The position numbers and the translations under genes were made by a program. Positions 11,261-23,285 of a stretch of 64,000 nucleotides of DNA are shown here, one piece after another. The DNA is from Erigeron canadensis (taxonomy: Eukaryota; Streptophyta; Magnoliopsida; Asterales; Asteraceae), in the NCBI RefSeq assembly GCF_010389155.1, contig NC_057764.1, forward strand, positions 37,146,275-37,210,274, in the 5' to 3' direction. The notes below the pieces were generated by a model. The model did no database searches. It had not been told where the DNA came from and saw nothing but the letters and a program-made list of their open reading frames with translations. Numbering within the stretch: the first letter of the stretch is position 1; each line of letters starts with the position of its first letter.

Positions 11261-12248
11261 CTTTAATGATGGTTGGTATTTGTCATTAAAATTAAGATAT
11301 ATTATATATATAGAAAGAATGTAGCTGATGTTTGAAGATTATACAAAATACGAGTAGTATCTTAAAGATTTTAGGCAAACTTGTACTTCAGGTAATTTCA
11401 AGGTCAATGAGATTGTTTGTTATGCACGTTATTTTATTAATATAAGTTATTAGTTATCTTTAATTAATTTTTGTTAAAGATAAGTCTAATGTTCTTTTCT
11501 AAATCATCAACTGCCCATTGCCATGCAAATCTAATAATCCTTTAAGTTAATTCCACTTGTTGGACAAGTAAGGTTGAGATATGATATGATGTGTTATTTT
11601 TATCCAGCAAGAAAAGTTCAACAATTTGAAGGTAATTAGACATATCTGATTTTGCTGCCAGATACAATATTCTTTAAAAACTAGTTTGAACCGGCCGGTC
11701 GGACCAATTTGATCGTGATTTTCAGGGTGGCATGTTTTTTAGGTCCGACTTTTTTTACTCGAACCGTCCTTGTATTAGAACCCGCCGGTTTTTAAGTTAA
11801 GTGGTCATGGTTGTCATTTGTGAAAATGAGGATGAATAATACTCTTCTTTTAGGACATATATTTCTTACAGGCTATCTCCATCGTACCATTATTTTTTAG
11901 TGGTTTGCAAGCTACAATTAAAAGTCCTAGTGGCTTGTTTCGGAAGTTGAATCCATTGGTTGTACATTCTTAAACGGTATATGTATAGTTGCTTTAATAA
12001 ATTCAATGCGGGACCACACAAATCATTACAAGCTTGTTCATCATTCAACCGAAGGCCAATGCACAACCAGCTGTGGGATGGTGCTAATGGGTGTCAGTTT
12101 GTATATATTGATTGAAGAAAGATTCTTATACAACCAATTAATGTTTGTACATATATTGAAGCATGTAGCATCAAGTGCAATGAATAAACGAATGAATTCA
12201 AGGAGTACTATATAATATATACAGAAAAAGTATTTCATTTGGGTTTAT
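11261..12248. other. Intergenic spacer between NCL-A and NCL-B
   Basis: About 1 kb with no supported gene. It holds the NCL-A promoter side and the NCL-B 3' side. Around 11690-11800 lies a patch rich in GAACCGGCCGGTCGG and CCCGCCGGTT, looking like the end of a degraded DNA transposon. Short ORFs on both strands at 12006-12238 are shadows of one AT-rich stretch. Confidence 0.45.
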
Positions 12249-15200
12249 TTAAAATCTATTGAAAAGATAAACGAAGATTAAAGACAGCGGGTAGAGCAAG
12301 TATGCTATGAATGATGTCCAAATGGGGAACTTTGATCTAAAGCTTGCTGCCGAGCCCATGATGATACAAACTAACAGCACAACCAACACTTCAGCCGAGA
12401 AATCCCATGTCAAGCCCCGAAAATATATAACTGCCAAAAGAACAGAGAATCCAAGAACATTGTTCATGAACACCCCGTCATATATCTGCAGATCATCAAC
12501 AAACAAAAAATGTACATTATTCATATCAATCATCAAATAAAAACAACCCAAAACGCATCAACATTATCACCATATCACTATCATTTAATGTTATCAAACC
12601 TCAGAGAAAGTCAAAGAAGTAGTTCGTTTGTGTCTTTGACTTGCAGTTTTGATGGCTGATATGGTTGCCCTCGCATTTGTAGCCAATGGAACCAAGATAA
12701 AAGATATGAAAAATGACGGTATGTTTGCAGCACTCGAGACACTTTGAACACTGTGTATCAGAGGTTCAGCAAGAAGTGCCAACATGGCTATCCCAAGCAC
12801 GAGCAACATTATAGCCTTTGTCCAAGCCCAACTTGATCTGTCTACACCATCGTCCATCCATCTTTCCCACGGCTTCTACATACAGATAACTTTACAAACT
12901 TAACTAGAATACTTTCAACAGAAGGCAAAAAAAGAAAGAAGCTTATGAATTTGCTTACATCAGTTTTAATCCCAGGTGATTTAGGGGAAATTTCAGAGTT
13001 GGACGTGTTGAGCCAATTTTTAAATCCATTTATGAACTCCTGCTCATCTATTTTCTGGTCTCCACTTGTGTCAAGATCATGCATTATTTTAGTCGCTGCT
13101 TCATCTACATCCTCTGGTGTCTTTTGAGAGTTGATTTCCATGATCAATCTCTTTAACTCGGATTGGGATACAAAATTATCTTTATCGACATCAATCCTTT
13201 CAAACAACCTGAAATTGTGAACCAAGCGAACTAAATGACTTCATCTTTCAAACTAATACTAAAACTGAAACTCCAATGAGATAAGGGTCGACCTTCTTTT
13301 ATGCAAATGGCCTGCTAAAAACCTTACATTAGTTGTTTTGTACCGATACATTATTTATTGAGTGAGAGAAAAGTTCACCTTTTTATTGCGGATATATTTG
13401 TTGATCCATCTTCATTGTAAAAGTTTCCCAATGGAAAGCTTTGGGCATGGGTTATGATTTCGGAGATCAGGATCTTCATCATCTCTTCTTCTTTCTTTTT
13501 GGTTTGAAACCATGGTTGGATAATCTGAAAGCAAAGATGCATTTGTGAAATTTCAGAATTTACTGAAATAATATTTTGGACTTGTTGCATAAAAAAAGGT
13601 ATCAACCTTAAGTCCATTTTCTAAATTTATGATAACCAACTTAGTTGTGCGACGAAAAACAAAGTTACAAATTTGATTTACTTTTCCACTTAATTAGCCA
13701 AAAGTTAGCTAATGCAATGCCAAATTTTAGGTTTACACACCTGATACAAGTCTTTCCATGATTTAATTGAGCGAAATGGCCGCTTATCTACTGCATTCTT
13801 TGTCTCATCGAGCCATTTTGTGAATCTATAAACAAATTCATCCATAGTTACTTTGCCATCAGCATCTTTATCGAATTCTTTCATAATATCTTCTATCGTT
13901 TTCTCCTTGCTCCAAGCAAACTGCCTGAACTTGATATCTTGCAGAAGTTCTTTTAGTTCAGGAAAAGTTATGTAGCTATCACCATCTTGATCAATCTTCA
14001 TAAATAGACTGCAAGTCATTATTCCATTTTATCAAACAGGAAACGAGATTGCTGGATCAAGAAATTAAATATAAAGGATAAATGTGAAAAAGCTACAGGA
14101 ACAAGAAACAAACCGTCTTATAGCAGGTAAGTTTGCTGAACCATCTTCCAGAAGTACTTGTTCTGCAGTGTACTCCTGTAAGTGTTTTAATATGTCCACA
14201 ACTAAATTTTCGTGTTTCACATACGATAATCTTCTTTTTTGGATTGAAGGCTCAAACATCTACATTGGAAAATATTCAAAGAATGAATAAATGCATTTTA
14301 TTTATATAATATGTTTCACAAAGATGGAACTAGTAAACACCTGGTAAACAAAATAGACGATCAAGAATATAAACGAAACAAACAGGGGGATCATGAAAAT
14401 GAAACCCTGAGATGGGCCAAAAAATATTTCTGGAATTAGGAGAAACGCAAATGGTATAACCGACAGAACCATGATTTTTGCTGCAAGTCTTGTCTCGTGA
14501 TCTGTAGTTGCACCAAAACCTGCACACAAGAAAATACACATTGTTTTAGTAAAGAGGGCAATATCTTTATAGAATAAACAGAGGAAAACGAGAAAGATTG
14601 GCTAACCAGTGATATATGATAACAGTTTTTGGTATTGATTTTGGGTAGATACATGAAACGGGCTTGACCCAGATTCAGATACAAATTCTCGGCTCCCAAT
14701 AATGACACAAGTTCCCCATATTAAAGTAAGAAGAAGTATCCCTGATCCGGCTAGCAAGCCAACTCCAGTTAAGACATACTCTTGAGCTACATCTTTAGTG
14801 TTTGAAAGTCCTGATACTGTAAACACACAATGAATCAGTCATGTAACATCTCATTTAGAGAGGTCCATTTACGGGACTGCAGAAATTGAGTTCAAAGAAG
14901 GAACATACCAAGAAGTATCAATGACTCAGGAAGGAAACCAAGGACCTGGAAAGCACTTGCACCGAAGATCCCGGGACCAAGAATCTGGAAAATCCGTTTA
15001 CCTCCAGAAGAAACATATGATTCTCCATGATATAATAAGTACTGATAAACCACAATAAGGAACAAATGGCCTAAAAGATTCTCTGAACATGGCAAAAAAC
15101 CATACATTTGCTCACAATGATCTTCAGCATAATCAATTCCCTTGAGATACAACAAAGATGATCCATTTTCTTGAGCTGAATCATCTGTGCCATCTGAAAT

Positions 15201-15302
15201 CAACTCAGATGCACTATAATGTAAAAACCGGCCTGTAACTTTCACAATAAACACAACAAAAAGAAATAAGGCACAATATGTGGTTTTTATAAACTTAACC
15301 AT
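12249..15302 (-). CDS. NCL-B: EF-hand Na+/Ca2+-exchanger-like membrane protein
   Basis: Nine exons join in frame (14909-15302, 14607-14816, 14341-14519, 14114-14259, 13741-14008, 13379-13524, 12959-13208, 12600-12875, 12249-12485), giving 2106 nt and 701 residues. Exons 2, 4, 5, 6, 8 and 9 have exactly the same lengths as in NCL-A, so the genes are tandem duplicates. The layout is the same: signal peptide, CEQMYGFLPC, first membrane block with LPESLILL and TGVGLLAGSGILLLTLIWGTC, four EF-hand loops (DQDGDSYITFPE, DKDADGKVTMDE, DVDKDNFVSQSE, DTSGDQKIDEQE), and a C-terminal membrane block ending FNRF. No frame break was seen. Introns are short throughout, including the last (about 114 bp), so this gene is the reference for the normal structure. 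The probable role is Ca2+-regulated cation/Ca2+ exchange across an intracellular membrane, by family membership. Confidence 0.9.
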
Positions 15303-16123
15303 ATTTAATGATGGTTGGTGTGTTTGATTTTGTATTATCTCAGATTTTAAGTAAGATTATATATAAAATGTTGATTAATGAACGAAAGATCCTGGAAAGC
15401 ATTAAGAAATTCAAGAAGACTTTCACTTTGGAATATCTCAAGGTCAACTAGATGTCTTTTTAATTACTAAGTCAATTCTTTTATCATCTTAAGAATGAAC
15501 CAGCTGCCAAAATCCAAAAGATAGTGAAAATGACATTTTTGGTGTCTACTTCTAATTGATTTTATTGAACAAGTCTGTTGAATATTCAATGGTTGTTAAA
15601 GCCTCAACTGCTCCTACGTGCCAAGATTATCTGTTAAACTAATCACATCTGTCATATAGTTAAACAATAACGGTCTATTAGTTTATCATTTGCATATTTG
15701 AAGTGTATTATATGCATTGAATATTCTACAGTGGTCCCTAATTTTGGACCTAAATTCTTTACAGGAAGACGTCAAGAAACTGCGCGTAATCAAGATGAAA
15801 ATTGATGCAAACAGTTATGTGGACCATTGACATGGTTTTTTCTCCCTAATAAGCAACCTTTATAGTAAAATCATGCGGAATATGAATTTAGACATTGGAG
15901 TGGTTGTAGTTGGTAAAATAACCTTCTTCATATTCTAATAATTTATATTATCAATTCAAACGTGAAGGACATACTTTTCAACTTGGGATCGATGTAGATT
16001 TTTGAATACGTTAGAAAATAACAATAAGTACGTATTACAACACTAAGTTGTAAGAAATATTCAAGAACGTATTACCTTGAGATGATGTTAGGAATTCCTT
16101 CTTGAATCGGTACCTTTAAATCT
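15303..16123. other. Intergenic, upstream of NCL-B
   Basis: No gene or clear repeat was recognised. It includes the NCL-B promoter side, which I could not resolve into specific elements, and ends at the target-site duplication of the solo LTR. Confidence 0.4.
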
Positions 16124-16128
16124 AGTAG

Positions 16129-19002
16129 TGTAACAATCGCGGTTCCTGACCTTTTGACCATATATTCAATTTAACTAACTATCGAGTTGGCCAATATAGT
16201 TCAAGTGTAATTTGAAGTTCATTAAGTGCAATGTGTACAGATAGATCAATTTGTCGTGCAATTTGGGACGCATGTGTTAGTCGAGATCGTTAAGTTAAGT
16301 TATGTTGTGGGTTCGTTTTGACATTTAAAGGGTTAACGATTAGCTATTTGTCAACTTTGGCGGAGCGGGAGCCTACCCTTTTTGGAATCTAGGCCGGCCC
16401 CTTCCAACTCCTCCACCCATTTCATTTCTTATCTTCCTCTCTTTCTTTTCTCTTCCAAGAAAAACATACACAAACACATATATCTCCCTTCCTCTAGATT
16501 TCTACCTCTTAATGGAAGATTAAGCAAGCTTTGTTGGAGGTTTTCACCATCATCATCATCTTAATAACATATCAAAGGATTGAGTCTTGAAAGTGCAAGG
16601 AAACTTCTAATCGGGTCAAATTCGGGTTTGAGCTTTTGGTGTAAGATTGGTAAGTGAAACTCATCCCATAGTCATCATTTTATGTTTATTAACTTGTTTC
16701 TAGTTGACTTCAAGTAAATTCGGGTCACGAATCGGGTCAAAACGCAATTAGGGTTAAATTAGGGTTTTAGAAATGGGTCAATTGATTTGGGCATGAATTT
16801 GATGTTATGATTCGAGTTTATGAGATGGGTTATGTTTGTTTATGTCAAATTATGTTGGTTTGTGCTTCAAAACATGTCTTGAACCTTCCTAGATCGATCC
16901 TTGGGTCAAATATGAGGTTTTGGAGCGTTTTGGTTCGTGTTTGGCTGCAGAATTTCACCCAGTCGCGCCGCTAGGAACCAGACTCGTGCCGCGAGTTTTG
17001 GTTTCCCTCAATCAGAAGTGTTCTCGTGCCAACACCTCGTGTCGCGAGGTCTCGCCGCGAGTTTTTGCCTGCTTTGCGCGTCAGTTTTCAAACGTACATA
17101 ACTTTTGATCTGTAAGTCCAATCGAGACATATGACCTATCGTTGGAATCACAAAAGAGTCTACTTTCTCATGGTATAGTCCTTTTGGTCTGAAACCTTGT
17201 ACATTTCTAAAAAGGTCGGGTCAAAGTGTCTTGTTCTAGGTTTTGAGTTGTCTTTGACAACGATATGTTATATATTGATAGGTTGTGGACGCGTGGCGAA
17301 TTTTGGACAATTATAACTCGATATAAACTTTTCGTTTTGCTTGGAAGCCAAGGTGAGTTCGTAGCTCCCTACTCGTTTGAGATTCGGGCTGAAAAGTGTA
17401 CAACCTTTGTGTGTTAACTTGTTTGTTTGTGCAATTATGTGTTTGCCTTGATTGATGACATAGTTCAATTGTGCATACGTTTGATTTCCTTGATGATGAC
17501 ATGACTTGATTGTGCATATGTTTGAGTGTCTTGAGTGATGACATTGTTTGATTGATGGATTTGTTGACGTGTAAATACGTGGTTGTTATATGATTATTGT
17601 ATGTGCATGTTTGGTTGATTAATAGGTTAGTTGTGTATATATGGAAGACGGTATTACCTTCGAAAGGTTGGAGATGTGGTGGGAAGGCTGCGGGTGACCC
17701 TATATATAAGCATCAAAGGCCTTTCAAAAGTAGTATCGTACGAAGTATATACACATGGTGTTTGTTTCTGGGTGGACATTGATGGTCATGGTGCAATTGT
17801 GTACAATGAGGTACATTACGTGCAATTGAGTACAATGAGGTACATTACGTGCAATTGAGTACATTGAGGTACATTACGTGCAATTGAGTACAATGAAGTA
17901 CATTACGTGCAATTGAGTACAATGAGGTACATTATGTGCAATTGAGTACAATGAGGTACATTACGTGCAATTGAGTACAATGAGGTACATTACGTGCAAT
18001 TGAGTTCAATTGAGGGACATTGATAGACATGTTTGGCATTATAGAACTTGTTAGATACTTATAGATATCATTATTACTTGTTCTTGTTTACTATGTGTAT
18101 TCTAAATACCTTGCGTAGTTCATTATGTGAGTACATTGATGGACATTGATTGATTATGGATTGTTTGAGTATGATTGTTTTATTTATGATTAGGATAGTT
18201 GTACATACATGGAAGACGATGATACATTTAATGAGTTGCAGATGTGGTGGGAAGGCTGCGGGTGACCCTGTATACAAACATCTAAGATTCCTTAAATGTA
18301 AAGTCGTATGAAATGTATGCGTATGGTGTTGGGTTGTGTTTGATGGACAGGATGTACTTGAGACAATAGGGTGGAAAATTGAGGTGCAATGTGTGCAAGT
18401 GCAATAAACGGGTACTTTATGTACTTAATGAGAATTGAATGACGTGAGAACAATTTAGGAACATTGATGAACTTGTTTGACATTTTAGAACTTAATGGAT
18501 ACTTGTTGATGTCCATATTTTGTGTTCTCGTGCATTACATGTGTTCTAGCTTTGGTATAATTTGTGCAAAGGGATACGTGTTGGTCTAGGTTGCGCTACG
18601 AGCCAACACAAATTGAATAATTGTGCCTGTTAAGGACTTATTGTAAGTGTGTTCCTTGTTCATTATCTTTGTTCATAATGCGAATGGATTTGGATTTAGA
18701 TCCTTGTCATTTGCTCCTACGAACTCACCAACCTAGTGTTGACTTTGTTTAGTACACTTTTCAGGTATTTCAAGAGAATCCAAGATTTGTCGGTTGATTA
18801 ATGTTTGTGCTAGAGTTTGGGGCTTGGACTTACATGGATCCAGGATTCATTCGCCCGTATTTTGCATTATGCATTATGTACTTGTTTGTTGTTGTTGGAT
18901 TCACCGAATTCCCTCTATTTCATATAGTTCATGTTCTACGATAATCCCATGCATACGCTATATCTTTTCAGTAGTATTTCGAGCCTAGCTCGGGGTGTTA
19001 AA
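16129..19002 (-). mobile_element. Solo LTR of a Ty3/Gypsy-like retrotransposon, copy 1 (2874 bp)
   Basis: The element starts TGTAACA and ends TGTTAAA (from TGTTACA) on the plus strand. It is flanked by a perfect 5-bp target-site duplication, AGTAG, at 16124-16128 and 19003-19007. Read on the minus strand it begins TAACACCCCGAGC, the TGTAACACCCC start seen in many plant Tekay/Del-type LTRs. The reverse-oriented relative at 29175-31690 shares blocks at both ends and inside (for example the GGTGGGAAGGCTGCGGGTGACCC segment). No primer-binding site, gag-pol or second LTR is present, so it is a solo LTR left by intra-element recombination. Internal ORFs, such as those at 16382, 16920 and 17597, are not called. 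Confidence 0.85.
17791..18022 (+). repeat. 29-bp tandem repeat array inside solo LTR 1
   Basis: Seven near-identical 29-bp units start at 17791, 17820, 17849, 17878, 17907, 17936 and 17965, followed by a divergent eighth at 17994. The unit opens GTGCAATTGAGTACAATGAG and closes GTACATTAC. There are no unique spacers, so it is not a CRISPR-like structure. The related LTR at 29175-31690 has a different tandem array (42-bp unit) in its interior, so each copy acquired its own expansion. Confidence 0.9.
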
Positions 19003-19007
19003 AGTAG

Positions 19008-19320
19008 TGTTATCACTTGTCACTCAGACTGTGTTTGAATTGGTGGGTTAAAAGCACCCAAACTGAACCCTACTTGATATCAAAAAACTCAACTCTAACC
19101 CGAAACCCACAACCAGTCAACCTAGTCATAAATGGGTTGTCCAGTTGGTGGGTTGGCTTCACGTTAGAAAGATCGATAAGTTGGTGGGTTAGTTCCAGAT
19201 CAAATAAGTTGATTTCAGGTCAAATGGGATGTAGGTTTTTGAATTTTTTCGGGTTAAATAGGTTAACAGGCTGACCAGGTTGGTTCCAGATCAAACAGGT
19301 CAGTAGGTCAACCTATCAAG
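19008..19320. repeat. GGGTTGG/GGTCAA-rich degenerate repeat
   Basis: Many variants of TTGGTGGGTT, CAACCC and CAGGTCAA follow the solo LTR. The composition matches the better-bounded element at 22674-23285, so this is probably a decayed relative. There are no clear ends. The 85-codon ORF through it is a by-product of the repeat. Confidence 0.35.
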
Positions 19321-19743
19321 ATTAACTATATATATACTGAAAATATTTTCGAGTTGCCTTTCAAAAATAAAAAAATATATATTCGAGTTGACTTGTTAAC
19401 TTGAATGGTGCCAGCCAGTATATACATGTCTAGCTAAATACTTGTCCCAATGAAATATAAAGAAAACAATAAAATCAATCAAGATACAATGATAGTGAGA
19501 TCAGATGATCACTAGCAGTAGTTCCTTTCATAAAGTATATAAGTGCATTCAAGATTAGTACATGGTCTTAGTTTCATCAGCATCGCACCTATTGGCTTAA
19601 AGCCTAATTTTAATAATAGTTTGTTAAACTTATTTAATCTACCAACTACTTAATGAAGTTATCGAAAAGGTCACATATTATAGACCCGTTTAAGTCTTTA
19701 ACCATATTGACATGTTACCTATTTACGCGACCCGTCCATCCAT

Positions 19744-20385
19744 TTATATTGAAATTTCTTTTGGACTACCTCCAGGTCTCCTGGCCAAAAGGTGGTGGTG
19801 ATCTCCAGGTAGATACGCATTAACCAATTTATATTTTATTTGTTCCCAATTTATATGAAAACATATAGTTAGAAACTTGTTAAACTAATTTGTATAAAAG
19901 TTACCTTCACCATTGTCTCATGTATTGCATGCTTATCAAGATACTCTTTAGCATTCAAAGCTGGAAAAGACAAATTATGCAAGTGTGAATCAGTGAGGCA
20001 ACTTTCAGCCAACATACCAGAATAATAAATAAAATTAAGCCGTTCTAAAAATAAATAAATTAATTAAATTAGAGAAAGTAAAAAAAAATTACCTGAAGAC
20101 GGAAAACCCTCATTGTCGGTTACAAATTGCACAACGCAGAAACAAAATGTCATCAATAACAAAGTCTCCTGCTCTATCAATCAACTGGAGAATAACATCC
20201 ACATACCCAAACAAATATAATATTATCTGGTTTCAAAATCACAACTGCAGATTTAATTTATTGAAAGATAAGAAAAGGCAAAACAGGATAAATCAGGGAC
20301 GATTTTCTCTCCAAGAAAAGCAGCTTTAAAGTAAGCTCTTCCTGCAATGCAAATTCTGTGGTTCCAAAGATACTGAAAATAGATG
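19744..20385 (-). pseudogene. AP-2 complex alpha-adaptin fragment (decayed)
   Basis: Four consecutive pieces on the minus strand match the trunk of plant AP-2 alpha-adaptin in order. They are TTEFALQEELTLK then AAFLGEKIVPDLS (about 20385-20290); YVDVILQLIDRAGDFVIDD then VVQFVTDNEG (about 20206-20093); ALNAKEYLDKHAIHETMVK (19960-19905, followed by a GT donor); and VNAYL...LLARRPGGSPKEISI then stop (19824-19744). Shifts of frame within the first two pieces (one base missing in TTTAAAGC; one extra base after ATTTTGTTTC) break the reading frame. The acceptor before YVDV is also lost. Introns are retained, so this is a genomic fragment and not a processed copy. An intact alpha-adaptin is a large endocytic adaptor subunit. 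This piece covers only a small part and cannot make it. Confidence 0.75.
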
Positions 20386-20745
20386 CCATCAGCGGGCATG
20401 TAAAGTTAACAACCACACACTTTGCTAAAATTTGTTGGATACAAATAGATCAACAAAGGTTAGCAGAAACACAGAACAATTAATAATATCTATGATGTTT
20501 TTTCTGATACGGGTTGGCTTAAGAGAGAACAATCCATTCACAATGAGAGAATCTACGAGAGTTGTCAACAATACGTACATCCATAAAAAAAAAAGATAGC
20601 AAAATATGAGATAGAAATCAAGTAAACATCCAAAAAAACTAGTTCACCATTTAATCTCAAAGGTCTTTAGAAAAAAAGCCAAACCAAAGATATAAACATG
20701 CAAACAAATGTTCCATCCAAATCAATCATCCCATGAGCTCTTCCA

Positions 20746-22110
20746 TCACGCGTCCTGCTGATCTGGTTTATCAGGTCGGGTCAGATCCAGGTCTGGGCTA
20801 GGAATGGGATCAGCTTTGGTCAAAATAGAAGCTTCTTTTTTAGTCAAACTCAGGTCAGCAGGGTCAATTCTCTCTGCTTGGTCATATGACTCATCTAATA
20901 CCACAATAACAAAACGGGTCAAAAGTCGCTTGACACAGATTTTTTTGCAGAGCTACTTTCCAATATTTGTAAATGTAAAGAATTAATAACTCATTGTCCA
21001 CAAAACTTATGAAAAAAGGGCGTACCCGGTGCTTGACTAAGCGATTTGGAATCTGGTGTACTCTGCATTACCCTAGACATTTGGCACCATAGGCTGTTGA
21101 TCAAGTCTAGAACCCATGAACTCATAAATGTTGCTGGCCCTATTGACCCGAACATAATAATTAGTCATTATGCCATGATACACAAGCTTTAAATCACATT
21201 AACTTGGGTAAACTAAGAGAACACACCTAAAACCTTCCGGCGGAAGCGTTTGTATATAGGGCTTGAATGGTCAACCTTGAAGCCCATTTCTTCAAACATG
21301 GTCAACTGCACATTAAAAAAATGTTTTTTTTCAGAAAGAATATACTAAATAAATATGATGATATAAAAATCTTGATGTGCAGTTACCTGTTCTAAAAATC
21401 CAGCATTCGGGCAAACAGTAGGCTTGATTTGGCGTAGCGACGCAAGTGCATCTGCAAGGGAAAATGCATGTAATAATTTAAACATAACTAAAGAAAACAC
21501 TCTTTAACTAACTGCACATCAAAAAAGAAATCTTGAGAAACAGATGTCTTCAAAAGCAAACCTTGTAGAGAAAGCCGTTCAGATCTCATCAGGTAGGCTG
21601 TCATAATGGATACGCTGCAACAAGAACAGCGTAAATCGTGTTCTTAAAAAGGTACAGAAAACTAAAATCATTATAAGGATTCAAAAAATTTACCTTCTGG
21701 AGAGACCTGCAAAGCAATGCACCAAAACCGACCCGTTTTTCCTACCTTGATCAATAAAATCCAAACAAACTTCCAGATAATCGAGCAAATTCGAATCCTC
21801 CGTATCTGTCAGAGGTACAGCCATTCTCACCAGCTTCAGATCATGACCTGCATTCTCTAACACATAATGGATCTTTTTATCCCAACCCGGCCACCCGTCG
21901 TCCATGTATACTGTGCGGATGTCTTTGGCGGGAACAGAAAAAGTTGGTTTTAACTGAGTGAAAAACCCTATACAAGGCTTGCTCAAAACTGATAAAAATA
22001 TGCGTGATTTCTTGTTTCGAACTGCTGCTGCTGCTGCAACCTTCTCCATTTAGTACTTGTGACGCTGCATTGATGTCTCCGAGGAACAGATTCTCACGCA
22101 CGCACAACAT
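20746..22110 (-). CDS. DUSP12-like dual-specificity protein phosphatase, with a one-base frameshift
   Basis: Six exons: 21694-22110, 21562-21614, 21387-21451, 21227-21305, 21026-21139 and 20746-20894. The start is taken at the second Met (22110), directly before LCVRENLFLGDINAA, as in the family; an upstream in-frame ATG is at 22128. The active site HCFAGLSRS (CX5R, Cys about 132, Arg about 138) spans the exon 1/2 junction, and TAYLMRSE and MFEEMGFKV...YKRFR follow. The phosphatase would act on phospho-Ser/Thr/Tyr substrates. The frame breaks in an A5 run at 21994-21998 (T5 on the coding strand): one base too many between EITHI and LSVLSKP. Removing one base makes the total 876 nt (291 residues). 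Exon 5 is 114 nt and optional in frame. The tail after DESYDQAERIDPAD is short and I see no zinc-binding Cys cluster. The frameshift may be real or a homopolymer error. Confidence 0.75.
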
Positions 22111-22189
22111 CTCGCTACAAACACACATTTGTCTTAATTTCCCAAAGTAAAAAAATAAATAAAAATTACTAGAACTGATGGCAATTTAT

Positions 22190-22549
22190 ATATCTATAAA
22201 TCTATAAACCTAATATACTTTTTCTATTTTAGGAAATTCAGCATTTTTTTATACCCAAAATACCCTTATTTCTTAATCTTAATTCTCCTATACACCTAAT
22301 CTATACTTTTATATTATTTAATAAATAAAACAACCTTCTCTTTAAAAGTTATGGAGGAATTATCTAAAATACCATTAAAGATTAAATTACAATATCAGTC
22401 ATTTATCTAATATATCTTCATTAATCTTTTATCAATTATCTTTATATCACTTATCTGCACCACTCGACGCCGCCTCCATCACCAACAGTGACCCCCACCA
22501 CCACATCATCGCCGCCATAACACCGCCGTATTGCGCGGGTACCGTGCTA
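22190..22549 (+). mobile_element. Helitron-like non-autonomous element
   Basis: The 5' side opens TCTATAAATCTATAAACC. The 3' side ends with a GC-rich segment, CCGCCGTATTGCGCGGGTACCGTG, closing in CTAG followed by T. A TC start, a CTRR end and a subterminal GC hairpin are hallmarks of Helitrons. The interior has the CCACCACATCATCGCCGCC tail shared with other copies in the window. The corresponding place in duplication unit 2 lacks it, although that site is not a clean empty site. Confidence 0.5.
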
Positions 22550-22673
22550 GTTAAAAGAAAAAAACTATGGCTATGAGATCAAAGCAAATTAGTTAAGAAA
22601 TAATACATGTGGCCTTCGATCTTCTTACAAGTCAATTATGTGAAATAATTTTTGATTATCTACAAGGGAAGAT

Positions 22674-23285
22674 GGCGGTCAATTTCGACCCAACCCGAAA
22701 CCCAACCCGAAAAAAATCAGATTAGGGTTGAGTATTTTTGACCCACCAACCCGCCAACCCACCAACCTGATTTTTTATGGGTTGGGTGCGGGTTGGGTTG
22801 TTAGGTCGACCCGCGAACCCAATATCATTAAAATAATTGAATTATATATAATAGTTCATACTCCACATTACACTAATTCATACGTCCTATTCTCATTTTT
22901 TATATTTCTAACCTAAAGTAACTTCAAATATGAAATAAAATGAGGATTCAAAATTCTGTGAGATGATTAGTGATGTAGGATGAGGCGGTAAGTTTGTTAA
23001 CTTTGTGCCAAGTATTAACTATACCCTCATATTTCTTTCTTTTTTGTACCATTCGTTTTCGGCTTACACCATCAATGATAAAGTTTTATATTGGTTGATT
23101 TATTCCATTTTATATTTATATATATTTGCTTCTCGGGTCACATGGGTTGGGTCATGGGTTGGCGGGTTGTAGGTCAGGGTTGAAATTTCTGACCTGAAAC
23201 TTTTAGTGGGTTGGGTTAGGGTCGGAGTTTTTCAACCCGCCAACCCAAACCTGTCAACCCGAACCCAAACCCATTGACAGCCATA
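22674..23285. mobile_element. GGGTTGG-rich TIR element, absent from duplication unit 2
   Basis: The ends are inverted: GGCGGTCAATTTCGACCCAA at the left, and at the right the complement of GGCTGTCAATGGGTTTGGG. Subterminal regions are dense in AACCCGCCAACCC and its complement, and the centre is ordinary AT-rich DNA. The paralogous site near 28952-28965 reads straight through (GGGAAAGCTGCGATTAT), so this copy was inserted in unit 1. No exact target duplication could be defined. The ORF at 22728 is repeat-derived. Confidence 0.6.

Noticed and set aside
16382..17858. Several 60-75-codon ORFs within solo LTR 1
   Set aside because: They lie in LTR sequence and have no similarity to gag, pol or host proteins.
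17791..18022. Regularly spaced repeats that might suggest a CRISPR array
   Set aside because: Units are contiguous with no unique spacers, and lie inside a plant LTR. It is a simple tandem repeat.
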